Shown here in pieces: positions 10,174-19,963 of a DNA stretch of 64,000 bases (the first letter of the stretch is position 1; the number at the start of each line of letters is the position of its first letter). The DNA is from Enterococcus hirae ATCC 9790 (GTDB lineage: Bacteria; Bacillota; Bacilli; Lactobacillales; Enterococcaceae), in contig NC_018081.1 in assembly GCF_000271405.2 (NCBI RefSeq), positions 412,847 to 476,846 on the forward strand. The letters run 5' to 3'. The notes under the pieces are model-generated. The model saw only the letters and a program-made list of their open reading frames with translations, did no database searches and was not told the DNA's origin. The position numbers and the translations under genes were made by a program.

Positions 10174-10440
10174 GCGTTCTTTCCGATCCTAGCTCATTCT
10201 CTTAACAAATTTTTCCTTCGTAGTTATGAAAAAGATCGATTTATTTAGAGCTATTCATTATGTTTTATCCGCTAGCTACTAGCAGTTTCCATTTATCGTG
10301 ACACTCACCATTTCCTTTTTAACCTTCTCAAAACACTTTGATGTTCTTCTCTAATAGCACACTTATTTTAAATACGACAGAAAACAGCAGTCATTGCCAT
10401 TTGGATTATTTTCAGATCCTATTAAAATCATGTTCATCTA

Positions 10441-10612
10441 GGAGGTTGAGACAAAAGTGTTCAGCATCAAGAAATAAGAAGGAATTTCCGAAAATTGCTT
10501 CTCAAATTTTTGGTAAATTTCGGCTTATTTCCGAAGATGCTACTTTTGTCTCACCGTTTATTCGTTTTTAGAGATACTAGAAGAGACTGAGACAACTTTT
10601 GTCCCAGTCCCT
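10441..10612 (+). repeat. large palindromic intergenic repeat, copy A
   Basis: A two-part element. The first part folds into a long stem: GAGACAAAAG (10448-10457) with CTTTTGTCTC (10543-10552), AGCATC with GATGCT, AAATAAG with CTTATTT, and CCGAAA with TTTCGG. A short linker containing GTTTATTCGTTTTTAGAGA leads to a second stem (AGAGACTGAGACAA with TTGTCCCAGTCCCT). Copies with the same layout lie at 49885-50060 and, inverted, at 19691-19917. It is not coding and lies between genes. Confidence 0.9.
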
Positions 10613-11156
10613 AGTTCATAGAAAAAATTTAACCACATCGACATCGTCTTATGGGCGCCCACAAGAGTTATCAACTTTGCACTAAACCAACTCGTTCCCC
10701 TTCTCATCCAACTAAAGTGTCTTTGCTTTCGTTTTACAAAAATACGCAGTATGAGAGAAAAACAGCCTAACAAAAATGCGATTAAAAAACACTTTATTTA
10801 TAAAAAGATAAATACAAAAGTGATTTTAAAACAATTAATATTGTTTTATTTTTGTTATTAAATGAGGAACTTGCTAATTCATTACATACTTTAATTAATT
10901 TTATCAATCATTACTACTTACGAATGCACCATCTCTTAGAAAAATCATTTAAAAAAAGACATCTCCTTTATATCGGACTGACTGCTGTCATTCACGATTT
11001 TATAAAGAATAAAACAAAAATAAAATTTTTTATTAAAAAACCGCTGTTTTTATTATATATCTATCAGACTATCATTTATTTAACTTTTACAAAAAAGTTA
11101 TTTTATATGTCACAAAATAACATTTTTAGGAACGTATCTTTCAAAAAATAAAGGTA
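10613..11156. other. intergenic stretch with no supported gene
   Basis: A very AT-rich 540-base gap. The one long frame (10852-11151) starts at a TTG with no ribosome binding site and encodes a low-complexity Phe/Ile/Lys-rich product, so I do not call it. Confidence 0.5.
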
Positions 11157-11776
11157 GTGTGTTGCGAAATGAATATCTGGCAAATGATTGATGACTTATT
11201 GAAGAAATATTATCTGACGAATGATAAAGATATCTTAGATTTAATCATTTTAGATTTAGACCCTTATATAAAATCTTGTGCGCATCGTTTTGTATTTAAA
11301 GCACAATCTAACGGAGTATTTATTCCTTTTGAAGACTTCTACAGTAACCTTTGTTTAGCAATTTGGGAAGGCATTGAAGATTTCAAGAGTATCTCAGGCT
11401 CCACGTTTAAAAATGTTACGTTGCGAAGGATTTATATTGCTGAAAAGAAGACTTGGAAACAATATAAAAAATCCGGAAGCAAGGTCTTCAATAAAGATGG
11501 GATTACTTATGACGTGACAAGATGGGAAAACATCGAATCGCTACATCATTCTAAAAATTGCACAGTTAAAAGTGCAGAACGTTCGATCGAGGAAAAACTT
11601 CTAATAGAAAATTTTAAAAACAGGACTTTTTTAGAGGTACCTTCATTGAACTGCTTTATCACGGTTATTCTTGTAAAGAAATTTGTCTCCTTTTAGAAAT
11701 CAGTAAGACTTACGATGCAAAAACCAGAAAAAAATGTCAACGAATCAAAGAATCATTCTGGAAATATATTGCCTAA
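11157..11776 (+). pseudogene. sigma-70 family-like factor, frameshifted in region 4
   Basis: The first frame encodes MNIWQMIDDLLKKYY, then a region-2-like part (DLDPYIKSCAHRF, FIPFEDFYSNLCLAIWEG, then SGSTFKNVTLRRIYIAEKK) and stops at 11696. One frame over, from about 11616, the protein continues as DFFRGTFIELLYHGYSCKEICLLLEIS and KTRKKCQRIKESFWKYIA, a region-4-type helix-turn-helix, to a TAA at 11776. An extra A in the AAAAA run at about 11609 would give one protein of about 200 residues, the size of ComX/SigH-like or element-borne sigma factors. The start is uncertain (GTG at 11157 or ATG at 11169). Confidence 0.65.
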
Positions 11777-12189
11777 TCACTATGTTTTTCTTTCCCTATT
11801 CATCTACTTTGAAAAATAGCAAAGCATTTCAATGGTATGTCTATCGTCAATGTGGATCACATCTGATTATGTTTCCAACTTTGAGTGTTATCGGTATCTC
11901 GCATGGAGAGTGCAAAACAGCGAAACATTTGATATGTTCTAATCATTTTTCTAAAAATTTTTAGCTGGTTTCAACTTTTTGATTATGTAAAAGTAATTGA
12001 TACACCTATTAGGCGTAATAAAAATTTTCATCCTTTTCACTAATACAATAATAATAGGAAGCTAGTTTCACTTTGTATCTGTCTGTTTTGAGCAATGTCC
12101 CTCTTGCCTAGTCTTCTCTATTATATTTTTCATTTACGGTCTAACTATACTTGATCTTTGAATAGCTGTTTCAGCATTTGTCAAAAAAT
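11777..12189. other. intergenic stretch with no supported gene
   Basis: No coding frame with a ribosome binding site or known motif. It ends in the repeat-derived terminator at 12190. Confidence 0.4.
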
Positions 12190-12240
12190 GCCGAAGGGAC
12201 TGGGACAAAACTTGTCTCAACCTCCTTCGGCTAATTTTTT
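12190..12240. terminator. bidirectional terminator built from the repeat's second hairpin
   Basis: GCCGAAGG...CCTTCGGC forms the outer stem around GGGACAA...TTGTCTC, with T-runs on both strands. The inner part (GGGACTGGGACAAAAC, then TTGTCTCAACC) matches the second hairpin of the large palindromic repeats, so this seems to be a partial copy serving as terminator for the lipoprotein gene at 12282-12761. Confidence 0.75.
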
Positions 12241-12281
12241 CGGAAAGGATCCTGTTAATCACAACTATTTTTCCTTATTTA

Positions 12282-12761
12282 TTATTGACCATTCAGCACT
12301 TGTTTTAAACTAGTTTGGATCAACTGAGTATCTGCTGGATTGTCCAATTCCAATTGGCTAGCTTTGGCGTTTGCGGCAGCAGACGGTGTTTGAACAGATT
12401 GTTTCACCTTAGGATCTGTTAACGAGTTGATATATTCAGATTGTTCTTGCCACGCCTGCTTGATTAAACGATAGTATTCATCTGTTTTCTCGCTTTCATT
12501 AGCAATCGTTTCAGTAGTAGTTGAAGAATCCTTTATTTCTTGCACATTTGAATCCTCTGCAGGATTATTTCCCGTCGATTCTACATTACTAATAGGTTGA
12601 TTCTCTTTTTCCTTGGTGGTACTATTTTGTGAATTTTCTGTAGAAGTCTTGGTGATCTGCGTGGAAGTCTGATCCGTGCTGGAAGAGGTACGATCAACTC
12701 CTGAGTTTGAACATCCCGCCAACAATAACAACCCTAAAATAATAAAATAACTATTTTTCAT
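12282..12761 (-). CDS. lipoprotein with Ser/Thr-rich linker
   Basis: 159 residues. The chosen ATG gives a signal peptide KNSYFIILGLLLLAGCSNSG with lipobox LAGC (Cys at about 16); a longer reading from 12830 only adds non-signal sequence. Residues about 20-90 are a disordered Ser/Thr/Glu/Asn linker, and about 90-159 a helical domain (DEYYRLIKQAWQEQSEYINS). It should be lipid-anchored on the outer membrane face. Its family was not recognised. It lies just past the wal operon but is separated from it by a terminator. Confidence 0.75.
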   Translation of the reverse strand: MKNSYFIILGLLLLAGCSNSGVDRTSSSTDQTSTQITKTSTENSQNSTTKEKENQPISNVESTGNNPAEDSNVQEIKDSSTTTETIANESEKTDEYYRLIKQAWQEQSEYINSLTDPKVKQSVQTPSAAANAKASQLELDNPADTQLIQTSLKQVLNGQ

Positions 12762-12942
12762 AAGCACGCCTCTATTAAACAAACATTTATATTTAATTAA
12801 ATATAATAAAAAATCACTATCAATAGCCAATGAACAATATATCTTATCTAAAATTTAAACTATTATAGGCTTATTGAAAGTACACCCCGTTGTTAATAAA
12901 ACGTAACTGAATGAGACAAAAATCCTCTCTGCTTTAAATGAA

Positions 12943-12982
12943 CAAAAAAAACACTCAAAACAAGTTGTTTGAGCGTTTTTTG
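12943..12982. terminator. wal operon terminator
   Basis: AAAAAACACTCAAA pairs with TTTGAGCGTTTTTT, giving a U-run on either strand. It lies 20 bases past the yycJ stop. Confidence 0.8.
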
Positions 12983-13002
12983 GGTTATATAGTTGACTAC
13001 GG

Positions 13003-13812
13003 CTAAATCGAAAATAACTCCGTTGCTTCTGAGGGATCGGTATCATAAATATCAAATTCATAACCGACACCTAGATCTTTTTCTTTTAGGACATTCTCCA
13101 TCGTCAAGTGAGCTAGTTCTTTTAGATTGTTTTCTTTACTCAAGTGACCAAGGTAGATACGTTTGGTACGATCACCAATAACATCTGTCATGACTAAGGC
13201 GCCATCTTCATTGGATAAGTGCCCCCGATCACCTAAGATCCGTTGCTTTAAATTCCAAGGATAAGGTCCCATCCGCAACATCTCTAAATCATGGTTACTT
13301 TCCATCAAATAGCCATCTGCATTTTTGATGATTCCTCGCATATGATCACTGCAATAACCTGTATCAGTTAACATCACAAATGAACGGTTTTCTTTATGGA
13401 AACGATAAAATTGCGGAGCTGCAGCATCGTGAGAAACGCCAAAGCTTTCAATATCTAGATCCCCAAATGTTTGCACCTTCCCCATTTCAAACAAATGCTT
13501 TTGTTCAATAGGAACATTCCCAATTAATGGAGACATTGCTTCCCATGTTTTTTCATTGGCAAACACATCTAAATGATATTTCCTTGCAAGTACCCCTACC
13601 CCATGAATATGATCTCGATGTTCGTGAGTGACTAAAATCCCGTCTAATTGGTCAGGTGTCCGATCAATTTGAGCCAACAAAGAAGTAATTTTTTTCCCGC
13701 TGAGACCAGCATCTACCAAGAGCCTTTTTTTATCACTTTCGATATAAAGTGAATTTCCAGAGCTTCCACTGGCTAGGATACTGATTTTAAAAGCTGGTTT
13801 TTCTTCAGCCAT
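13003..13812 (-). CDS. yycJ: metallo-beta-lactamase fold hydrolase YycJ/WalJ (VicX)
   Basis: 269 residues. The metal-binding motif THEHRDHIHG (about 61-70) and later histidines and aspartates (SHDAAAPQFY, LTDTGYCSDH, MESNHDLEML, LGHLSKENN) define the YycJ/WalJ branch, linked to DNA processing and cell-division coordination. It is the last gene of walR-walK-yycH-yycI-yycJ, with a 50-base gap after yycI. It looks intact. Confidence 0.93.
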   Translation of the reverse strand: MAEEKPAFKISILASGSSGNSLYIESDKKRLLVDAGLSGKKITSLLAQIDRTPDQLDGILVTHEHRDHIHGVGVLARKYHLDVFANEKTWEAMSPLIGNVPIEQKHLFEMGKVQTFGDLDIESFGVSHDAAAPQFYRFHKENRSFVMLTDTGYCSDHMRGIIKNADGYLMESNHDLEMLRMGPYPWNLKQRILGDRGHLSNEDGALVMTDVIGDRTKRIYLGHLSKENNLKELAHLTMENVLKEKDLGVGYEFDIYDTDPSEATELFSI

Positions 13813-13862
13813 TTGACTACTTCCCTTCTTACTTTGTAAACTTTTTTCATTATACTACTTTT

Positions 13863-14734
13863 TTAATGATCTTCCACCTTTGGAATCGTATTATTTGTTA
13901 CAATCGTATTACTAAATGCATTGACCGACTCTACTTGGATCGATTTATCAGGTGTTTCTATCGCCACATACCAGACTGGAACATACACATTCTTTTCTCG
14001 CACTTTCAAAATACAAGAGTAAGCAAGCTGCCTCCAAAGGATTTTTGAACCTCGAGAAATCTTATTATTTACATACAATGTTTTGATTGCATCTTCTTCT
14101 GTGTGTAATTCTGTTTTTTCCCGTAATTGTTCAATATCGGATAAATGTGTCTGCGTGTACTTCGTGACAGCATAACTTTTATCTTGTTTATTCAGTGAAA
14201 ACACAATTTTAGCTGTGTCATCATAAAAAGGTAGACCATCATATTTCTGACTCGCTTGTACTTCCGGCGTTGCACTGTCTAGATCAGAAAAATTCTTCAT
14301 ATAAACATAATCGCTACCAAAGAGTACATTGTTTTTTTTGTTTAAAAAGCTATTCACTGAACTTCCCATTTTATCAGGATCAAAAATACTATTTTCTGAT
14401 TCTGTCTCAGATAAAGTTTTTGTTAAAACATTGTCATTGAAAACAATCCCACTACTCAACAGTCCTTTTTTACTTGTCCCATGACGTTGACTGTCCAGTT
14501 CCTTACTAAGGTCCGTTTCCTCCGCACTTAAATAATACCCTTGTCTACTTTCTGAAGAGATTTTACCAGTATAAGAAATGTCATCACTAGAAAGTCGTTG
14601 TTGAATGGATTCGGTTTGTCCTGATCGGATCACATTATTTTCTTGACTGATCGTTTCTTGATAACTTCTAAATAAAAAACATTTAACCCTAAAAAAGCAA
14701 CGAAAAAAATCCATTCAATTTTTTTGAAATCCAT
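13863..14734 (-). pseudogene. yycI: WalK regulator YycI, frameshifted after about 20 codons
   Basis: The natural start is the ATG at 14732-14734, immediately after the yycH stop, giving MDFKKIEWIFFVAFLGLNVF, an uncleaved membrane anchor. The frame is then lost in the T-run at about 14672-14677. One added T would join it to LFRSYQETISQENNV and the remaining YycI sequence down to VEDH at 13863, for about 290 residues. The reading from 14714 is an artefact without the membrane helix. YycI normally binds YycH and WalK at the membrane to tune WalK activity. If real, the mutation removes YycI; if an assembly error, the gene is intact. Confidence 0.85.
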
Positions 14735-16048
14735 TTAATTCGCCTCCGTTTCAGGTAATCGTCCAAGCAAATCATTGACAGCGTACCATTGACCTTGGTA
14801 TTTTACATACCACTCAGGTAATAAATCGACGACTCGATTCGTTTCCTTGATATTTTGCCACGTGTAGCCAACAATCAACGACTCGATTTTTTCTTTGTCT
14901 GCCCCTTTATCCAAAAGACTCTGGATGACTTTTTCTGTTTGTGGCAATTCAACTTCTTCATCAGATGGAATCGGTACTTGGATCGTATTCAAGCTGGTTT
15001 GGATCTTCACTTGTGAATCTACTTGATCCGCTCCAATTTCAATCTCAACTTTCCCTTTACTGTCTGAACCAAATACAGGAAATCCTTCTACAAATATTCG
15101 ATAATCGATCTGATTGTTCTCTCGATCAAAATAACGCATATTTCCTAATGAATTGCCTAATTTACTAATATATGGAAAACTTTGTGAGAAAATATTCGCT
15201 GTGACGTTGTCTTGTCCGATTTCTCCCCGAAAATCAACGATTTGTGTTTCTGAATGGATCCTCATCGTCTCATTTCCATCATAAAAAAGCAGTTCATTGC
15301 TCTCATTATTTGTTTTGACCTCATCTGGTTTTTGGAAAAAGGCATTTCTAAACAAAGTATATGGTTGTTGTGACAGGATATAACTATATTTTTTTAATTT
15401 GATTTTATCTTTCGTTTCATATTGTGTCTCAACAATCGAAGGCGTTTTTTCCATCTCTGTCCACGTACTATCGGTTGCCTTTAATTCTTTTTCCAACTCT
15501 TTCCAATCAACTGAAAGATTCGATTCGTAAATGGAATCCGTCTCAAAATCAAGGAATCGCACTTTGTTCTCATTTTTATCAAACTGGATACGCATAAAGT
15601 AAATAGAATCTGTCCGATTAGGAAGCGCTGAAAAATCCAAACTTAGATGAAAGGCTTCTTTATACTCACTAAGTAGCAGCGGCGCATTATAAGTAAGCTC
15701 AATGCCTTCTTGAATAGTTTTTAACTTGTCAAATTTCTCTTTATCGCCATTGACGATTTCTGTTACTCTGCCAAATCGAGCGCCCTCGATGACTGTTTGG
15801 AGGCGAGAAACAAGATTTTCACTATTTGTTTCCTTTATTTGTCCTGAATGCAACCAAGTCACATGTAATGGAAGAAAAACTTCAGATGCTTTTCGGTAGT
15901 TTTGTGAATCGATCATCTGTGAATTGGATTCGTCAAAATTAACCGAGGTTTTACCTGCTGGACTTAGCCAAATGGCATATGAGAGGTAGATACTTAAAGC
16001 AATCATTAGGAGTAATCCTATTCGAATAACTTTTTCAGAAATTTTCAT
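14735..16048 (-). CDS. yycH: WalK regulatory protein YycH
   Basis: 437 residues from MKISEKVIRIGLLLM. This ATG overlaps the walK stop as ATGA and has GAGGAGG about 11 bases upstream; a reading three codons longer would sit on the ribosome binding site. One N-terminal membrane helix (about 8-28) is followed by a large extracellular part typical of YycH. With YycI it forms a complex that adjusts WalK kinase activity. It abuts yycI directly (TAAATG). Confidence 0.93.
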   Translation of the reverse strand: MKISEKVIRIGLLLMIALSIYLSYAIWLSPAGKTSVNFDESNSQMIDSQNYRKASEVFLPLHVTWLHSGQIKETNSENLVSRLQTVIEGARFGRVTEIVNGDKEKFDKLKTIQEGIELTYNAPLLLSEYKEAFHLSLDFSALPNRTDSIYFMRIQFDKNENKVRFLDFETDSIYESNLSVDWKELEKELKATDSTWTEMEKTPSIVETQYETKDKIKLKKYSYILSQQPYTLFRNAFFQKPDEVKTNNESNELLFYDGNETMRIHSETQIVDFRGEIGQDNVTANIFSQSFPYISKLGNSLGNMRYFDRENNQIDYRIFVEGFPVFGSDSKGKVEIEIGADQVDSQVKIQTSLNTIQVPIPSDEEVELPQTEKVIQSLLDKGADKEKIESLIVGYTWQNIKETNRVVDLLPEWYVKYQGQWYAVNDLLGRLPETEAN

Positions 16049-17880
16049 TCCCACCATTCCTCCTCATATGGTTCATATGGCAACGAGATATAGAAGGTTG
16101 ATCCTTTTCCTTCTTTACTCTCTGCCCAGATTGCGCCACGGTGGGCTTTGACTACTTCTCTAGAGATAGCCAATCCTAACCCCGTTCCACCTTGGGCTCT
16201 CGCACGCGCTTTATCCACGCGGTAAAATCGTTCAAATACCCGATTCAAATCTTTTTTAGGAATCCCAAGTCCTTGGTCAGTAATACTTAAAATCACATTA
16301 TTGTGTGTTTCCAACAAACGACATGTGATCATTCCACCGTCTGGAGAATATTTGATCGCATTATTCATAATATTATCAATCACTTGGATTACTTTATCGG
16401 TATCAATCTCTACCCAAAGATCTCTTTGGGTAAATTCCCGTTTAATCGTATAGTTCTTTTCTTGGTTACCCACCATCATATCAAAGCGGTCAAGAACAAA
16501 ATTGACTAATTCATTAAAATTGACGTACTCTAACTGTAATTGTGTATTTCCTGTATCCATTCGCGAAAGATTCAACAGGTCATTGATCATGCGGATCATT
16601 CGATCTGTTTCATCTAACGTTACTTTTAGGAAATTAGGAGCAACTTCTTCATCTTTCCAAGCTCCCTCACTTAAAGCTTCAATATAACTACGCATACTTG
16701 TCAACGGTGTGCGAAGTTCATGAGACACGTTCGAGACAAATTCACGACGTTCTCTTTCTGTTTTTTCTTGTTCTGTTACATCATGCAATACGGCTACCAA
16801 TCCACTAATAAAACCTGATTCTCTGCGGATCATGGAGAAATCTACTCGTAAAATCATTTGGTCGCTTTCCATTAATCCAGTTGAACGATCAAGTACCATT
16901 TCATTTGGGTCTTCTAGCAGTTTACGTAATGTATATTCTTCTTCAATATCTAACAAAGTCAAAATCGACTGACCGATTGCATCTTCATTTTTGACATCCA
17001 ATAAAGAAACAGCCATATCGTTGATCGTAATGACTTTACCTCTTCGATCGGTCGCAATGACACCATCTGTCATATGTGACAGGACGCTATCTAACCGATT
17101 CCTTTCCGCTTCCATCGTGTCTTGAGCTTCTTCGATTCTTTCAGCCAGCTGGTTGAATGTATCCGCCAGTTGCCCTAATTCATCTTGTCCATGGACTTTA
17201 ACTTTACGACTATAATCTCCCCGAGCAATCCTAATCGCTTGCTCTCGCATCTCGCCAATTGGCTGAGTGATCGACCGTGCGACTAAGACTGATACGACCA
17301 TGGAGATCAGGGCTGCGATCAACGAAGCTGTGAAGAATATAATCGCAGTATTATTGATTTCAGAATATTTTTGCTCAATATTACTTTTGACGTAAAGAGC
17401 CCCGATAACGGCATCGCCGGTCGGGGACAGGATCGGTTGAATATTGATATTCACTCGCTTATCGTCACTATCTAATGCGACATACCTTTTTGTTGTGAAA
17501 TCATTGATATCTACATAATCGTTTTTCTTACCGATTGAGCTTTGATCACTAACATCCGTTGTCCCACGTATAATCCCTTTTTCATCAATAACTCGAATCT
17601 CTAAAATGTCACTCGAGGCATTGTTTTCAATGAATCGTTTGATATTGGCATTGACTTCTTCAATGTCTGCGTTGTCTTTACGATTTAATTCGGGACTGAT
17701 CGTGGTCGCTAAAGATTCAACTGTTTGATTCATATCTTTGATAAATGTATTGATTGTTGAACGCTCTAACCCTCGGATAAAGTAGGCACCAATAATCTCA
17801 ATCGAAATCAATAAGATCAAAATAAACGTGATCGCAATTTTGAAATTGACTGATCGAAAAAATCGCACTTTTCCTTTCAT
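16045..17880 (-). CDS. walK: sensor histidine kinase WalK (VicK)
   Basis: 611 residues from the ATG (a TTG one codon earlier is possible). Order: membrane helix about 13-33, extracellular Cache-like sensor about 34-180, membrane helix about 181-203, HAMP about 204-256, PAS about 260-370, HisKA with phospho-accepting His in FVSNVSHELRTPLTS (about 387), then an HATPase domain with GQGLGIPK-type and GGTGLGLAIS boxes. WalK controls WalR and thereby peptidoglycan hydrolases, and is usually essential. It starts 3 bases after the walR stop, with an AGGAG site inside the walR end. Confidence 0.97.
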   Translation of the reverse strand: MKGKVRFFRSVNFKIAITFILILLISIEIIGAYFIRGLERSTINTFIKDMNQTVESLATTISPELNRKDNADIEEVNANIKRFIENNASSDILEIRVIDEKGIIRGTTDVSDQSSIGKKNDYVDINDFTTKRYVALDSDDKRVNINIQPILSPTGDAVIGALYVKSNIEQKYSEINNTAIIFFTASLIAALISMVVSVLVARSITQPIGEMREQAIRIARGDYSRKVKVHGQDELGQLADTFNQLAERIEEAQDTMEAERNRLDSVLSHMTDGVIATDRRGKVITINDMAVSLLDVKNEDAIGQSILTLLDIEEEYTLRKLLEDPNEMVLDRSTGLMESDQMILRVDFSMIRRESGFISGLVAVLHDVTEQEKTERERREFVSNVSHELRTPLTSMRSYIEALSEGAWKDEEVAPNFLKVTLDETDRMIRMINDLLNLSRMDTGNTQLQLEYVNFNELVNFVLDRFDMMVGNQEKNYTIKREFTQRDLWVEIDTDKVIQVIDNIMNNAIKYSPDGGMITCRLLETHNNVILSITDQGLGIPKKDLNRVFERFYRVDKARARAQGGTGLGLAISREVVKAHRGAIWAESKEGKGSTFYISLPYEPYEEEWWE

Positions 17881-17883
17881 CAA

Positions 17884-18588
17884 TTACTCCTGTTCCTGGT
17901 TACGTAAATAGTAACCAACACCTCGCCGTGTCACTAAATAATTAGGATGACTTGGATTATCTTCAATTTTTTCGCGTAGACGTCTCACGGTTACATCTAC
18001 AGTTCGCACATCACCAAAGTAATCATAGCCCCACACGGTTTGCAGCAAATGCTCTCGTGTCATCACTTGTCCGATGTGTTTTGCTAAGTAAAAAAGCAAT
18101 TCAAATTCACGATGCGTTAATTCAATTGTTTCGCCTCGTTTCGTTACCATATAAGCATCCGGATGAATCGTCAGGTCACCAATCACGAGTTCAGAAGGGG
18201 CAATTTCTTCTACTTCTTTGGTAGCAGTTGCGCCACGACGAAGATTGGCTTTCACTCGAGCCACTAGTTCACGATTAGAAAAAGGCTTCGTCACGTAATC
18301 ATCAGCACCTAATTCCAGTCCTAATACCTTATCGATTTCAGAATCTTTTGCAGTCACCATAATGATCGGCATGTCGTAGGTTTTCCGTACTTCACGCGCG
18401 ACTTCTAAGCCATCCATTTTTGGTAACATCAAATCTAGCAAGATCAAATCAGGTTCCACCTCAGTGACTTTTTCTAAGGCTTCTTCCCCGTCATATGCAG
18501 TATAAACATCATAGCCTTCCTTGGCTAAATTGAATTTGACGATATCCGAAATCGGCTTTTCGTCATCGACAACTAAAATCTTTTTCAT
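17884..18588 (-). CDS. walR: response regulator WalR (VicR)
   Basis: 234 residues of the OmpR/PhoB type. Receiver domain 1-120 with acidic pocket VVDDE, phospho-acceptor Asp at about 52 ([13 protein letters not shown]), Thr and Lys switch residues (MVTAKD, VTKPFS); winged-helix DNA-binding domain about 130-230 ([32 protein letters not shown]). It is the master regulator of cell-wall turnover and usually essential. It heads the wal operon, with an AGGTGG site upstream. Confidence 0.98.
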   Translation of the reverse strand: MKKILVVDDEKPISDIVKFNLAKEGYDVYTAYDGEEALEKVTEVEPDLILLDLMLPKMDGLEVAREVRKTYDMPIIMVTAKDSEIDKVLGLELGADDYVTKPFSNRELVARVKANLRRGATATKEVEEIAPSELVIGDLTIHPDAYMVTKRGETIELTHREFELLFYLAKHIGQVMTREHLLQTVWGYDYFGDVRTVDVTVRRLREKIEDNPSHPNYLVTRRGVGYYLRNQEQE

Positions 18589-18627
18589 TAAAGAGCCACC
18601 TCTTTTTTATTATTGTCATACTCTCCC

Positions 18628-18659
18628 ATTATAACGTATTTTCCAAGATGTTTCATCTT
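18628..18659 (-). promoter_or_regulatory. wal operon promoter region with short inverted repeat
   Basis: A TATAAT -10 (18628-18633) lies about 40 bases before walR. Just upstream, AAGATG-TTT-CATCTT (18645-18659) is a perfect 6-bp inverted repeat around the -35 position, whose match is weak. It could be an operator or part of an untranslated structure; no WalR box (paired TGTAAH) was seen. Confidence 0.5.
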
Positions 18660-18743
18660 TGTAAAAAAAGCCTTACAGAAAACATACACTTCTCACTTGA
18701 ATCCTCATTTTGTTTATCCTTTATTTGTTTTTGGTGACAAAAA

Positions 18744-18783
18744 ATAAACGAATCAAAAAATAGCATTTTTTCGATTCGTTTTA
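18744..18783 (-). terminator. terminator after the lipoprotein gene
   Basis: AAACGAATC...GATTCGTTT with inner A/T stem and a minus-strand U-run, 50 bases past the stop of the gene at 18831-19520. It insulates walR from upstream transcription. Confidence 0.8.
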
Positions 18784-18830
18784 CTGATTGATAGGGCTAT
18801 TTTATTTTTTATAGAAAACGACGGTATTCA

Positions 18831-19520
18831 TCAGTTATCTACAACTTGTACCGTAATTAATTCTTTGACATCTTCAGGATTGCCAGTCGGGATCGAAACA
18901 ATCGTTGCTTGATCAAGGATTTCTTGTTCCTGCTTTTTCACTGCTGCTTGATCTCTTGGATCACCTTGAAAATGACTCGGAACAGGATAACAAGTGATCG
19001 TACCGTTATGATTGCTTGAATAAACAACTAAACTTTGATAACCATATTCTCCTGAAAGAGTGACCGTTTCAGTTGGAAAAGTCAAACTCGTGCTATCATA
19101 AGGATTGACTGCTGCTCCAGCAGCTGAATGTGACACATGAAGTTTAAAATTCCCACTGGCTAAATCGGTTTTGTAATGTGTACCCATAACCGCTAACCAG
19201 ACACGGGCATATTCAATTTGGTCGTTTGTATAGCCACTTAGCGGATTGGGAGTGACCATTGTTTCGGTGGTGCTGCTGATTGTCGTTGATGCGCTCGTTG
19301 TTTCATTTTGCGTAGTATTCGTATTTTTCGCGACAGACTGGGAGTTAGTCGTAGTAGATTGGGTTTGTGATGATGCTTGTTTGGCTGAACTTGAAGAGTT
19401 AGTCATTGTTTGAGTTTCACTGGATGAAGCAGCCTTTGATTCTTCTGCTTTATTTCCTTTTGTGCCACAACCAACAAGAAGAAAAGCTGAAATAACCATT
19501 ACAAATCCTACTTTTTTCAT
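18831..19520 (-). CDS. lipoprotein with Ser/Thr-rich spacer
   Basis: 229 residues. Signal peptide KKVGFVMVISAFLLVGCGTK with lipobox LVGC (Cys about 18), a Ser/Thr/Gln spacer to about residue 90, then a globular domain from NPLSGYTNDQIEYARVWLAV to the end. The domain recalls uncharacterised lactobacillales lipoproteins in which a conserved YARVW segment starts the folded part. It should be lipid-anchored outside the cell; function unknown. It is transcribed alone between two terminator or repeat elements. Confidence 0.8.
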   Translation of the reverse strand: MKKVGFVMVISAFLLVGCGTKGNKAEESKAASSSETQTMTNSSSSAKQASSQTQSTTTNSQSVAKNTNTTQNETTSASTTISSTTETMVTPNPLSGYTNDQIEYARVWLAVMGTHYKTDLASGNFKLHVSHSAAGAAVNPYDSTSLTFPTETVTLSGEYGYQSLVVYSSNHNGTITCYPVPSHFQGDPRDQAAVKKQEQEILDQATIVSIPTGNPEDVKELITVQVVDN

Positions 19521-19690
19521 TTATACCACCTCTTTTTATTAATAGTTCGTATTATAACATTTTACGCTGCCAAATACATCGCTACTTAAGCTATATAATA
19601 TTTATCTTTTTTTGTTTAAGTTGTAAGATGTTGATTTTTATCTTTCCTATCGCTCAGAGTCATTCTTAGCTAAACGATCAAAAACGATCA

Positions 19691-19917
19691 AAAAGAGACT
19701 AAGGCAAAACTTGCCTCAGTCTCTTCTAGTATCTCTAAAAACGAATAAACGGTGAGACAAAAGCAGCATCTTCGGAAATAAGCCGAAATTAACCAATAAT
19801 TTGGGAAGTGCCAAGTAGATAACAATTAACAGCAACACTAGTATTTATACTTCTTTTCAATTTCCGAAAATCCCTTCTTATTTCTCGATGCTAAACACTT
19901 TTATTTCAACCTCTTCT
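19691..19917 (-). repeat. large palindromic intergenic repeat, copy C (inverted, longer loop)
   Basis: The reverse complement shows the same order as copy A: AAAGTGTTTAGCATC, AAATAAG, stem, CTTATTTCCGAAGATGCT, CTTTTGTCTCACC, linker with GTTTATTCG, then the second hairpin (AGAGACTGAGGCAA with TTGCCTTAGTCTCT). About 50 extra bases sit in the apical loop. It lies between two minus-strand genes. Confidence 0.85.
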
Positions 19918-19963
19918 TTGCTATTTTAAGCTGTTTGACTTTGTTGAATAGCTATTTTTCTGA

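Noticed and set aside
10338..10571. Plus-strand frame across the palindromic repeat
   Set aside because: Most of it is the non-coding repeat element, present elsewhere with frame-disrupting changes.
10852..11151. 100-codon plus-strand frame
   Set aside because: TTG start without ribosome binding site, low-complexity Phe/Ile/Lys content, lies in a very AT-rich gap; most likely chance.
11734..11964. 76-codon frame after the sigma-like gene
   Set aside because: Overlaps the restored sigma region 4 in another frame and has no ribosome binding site.
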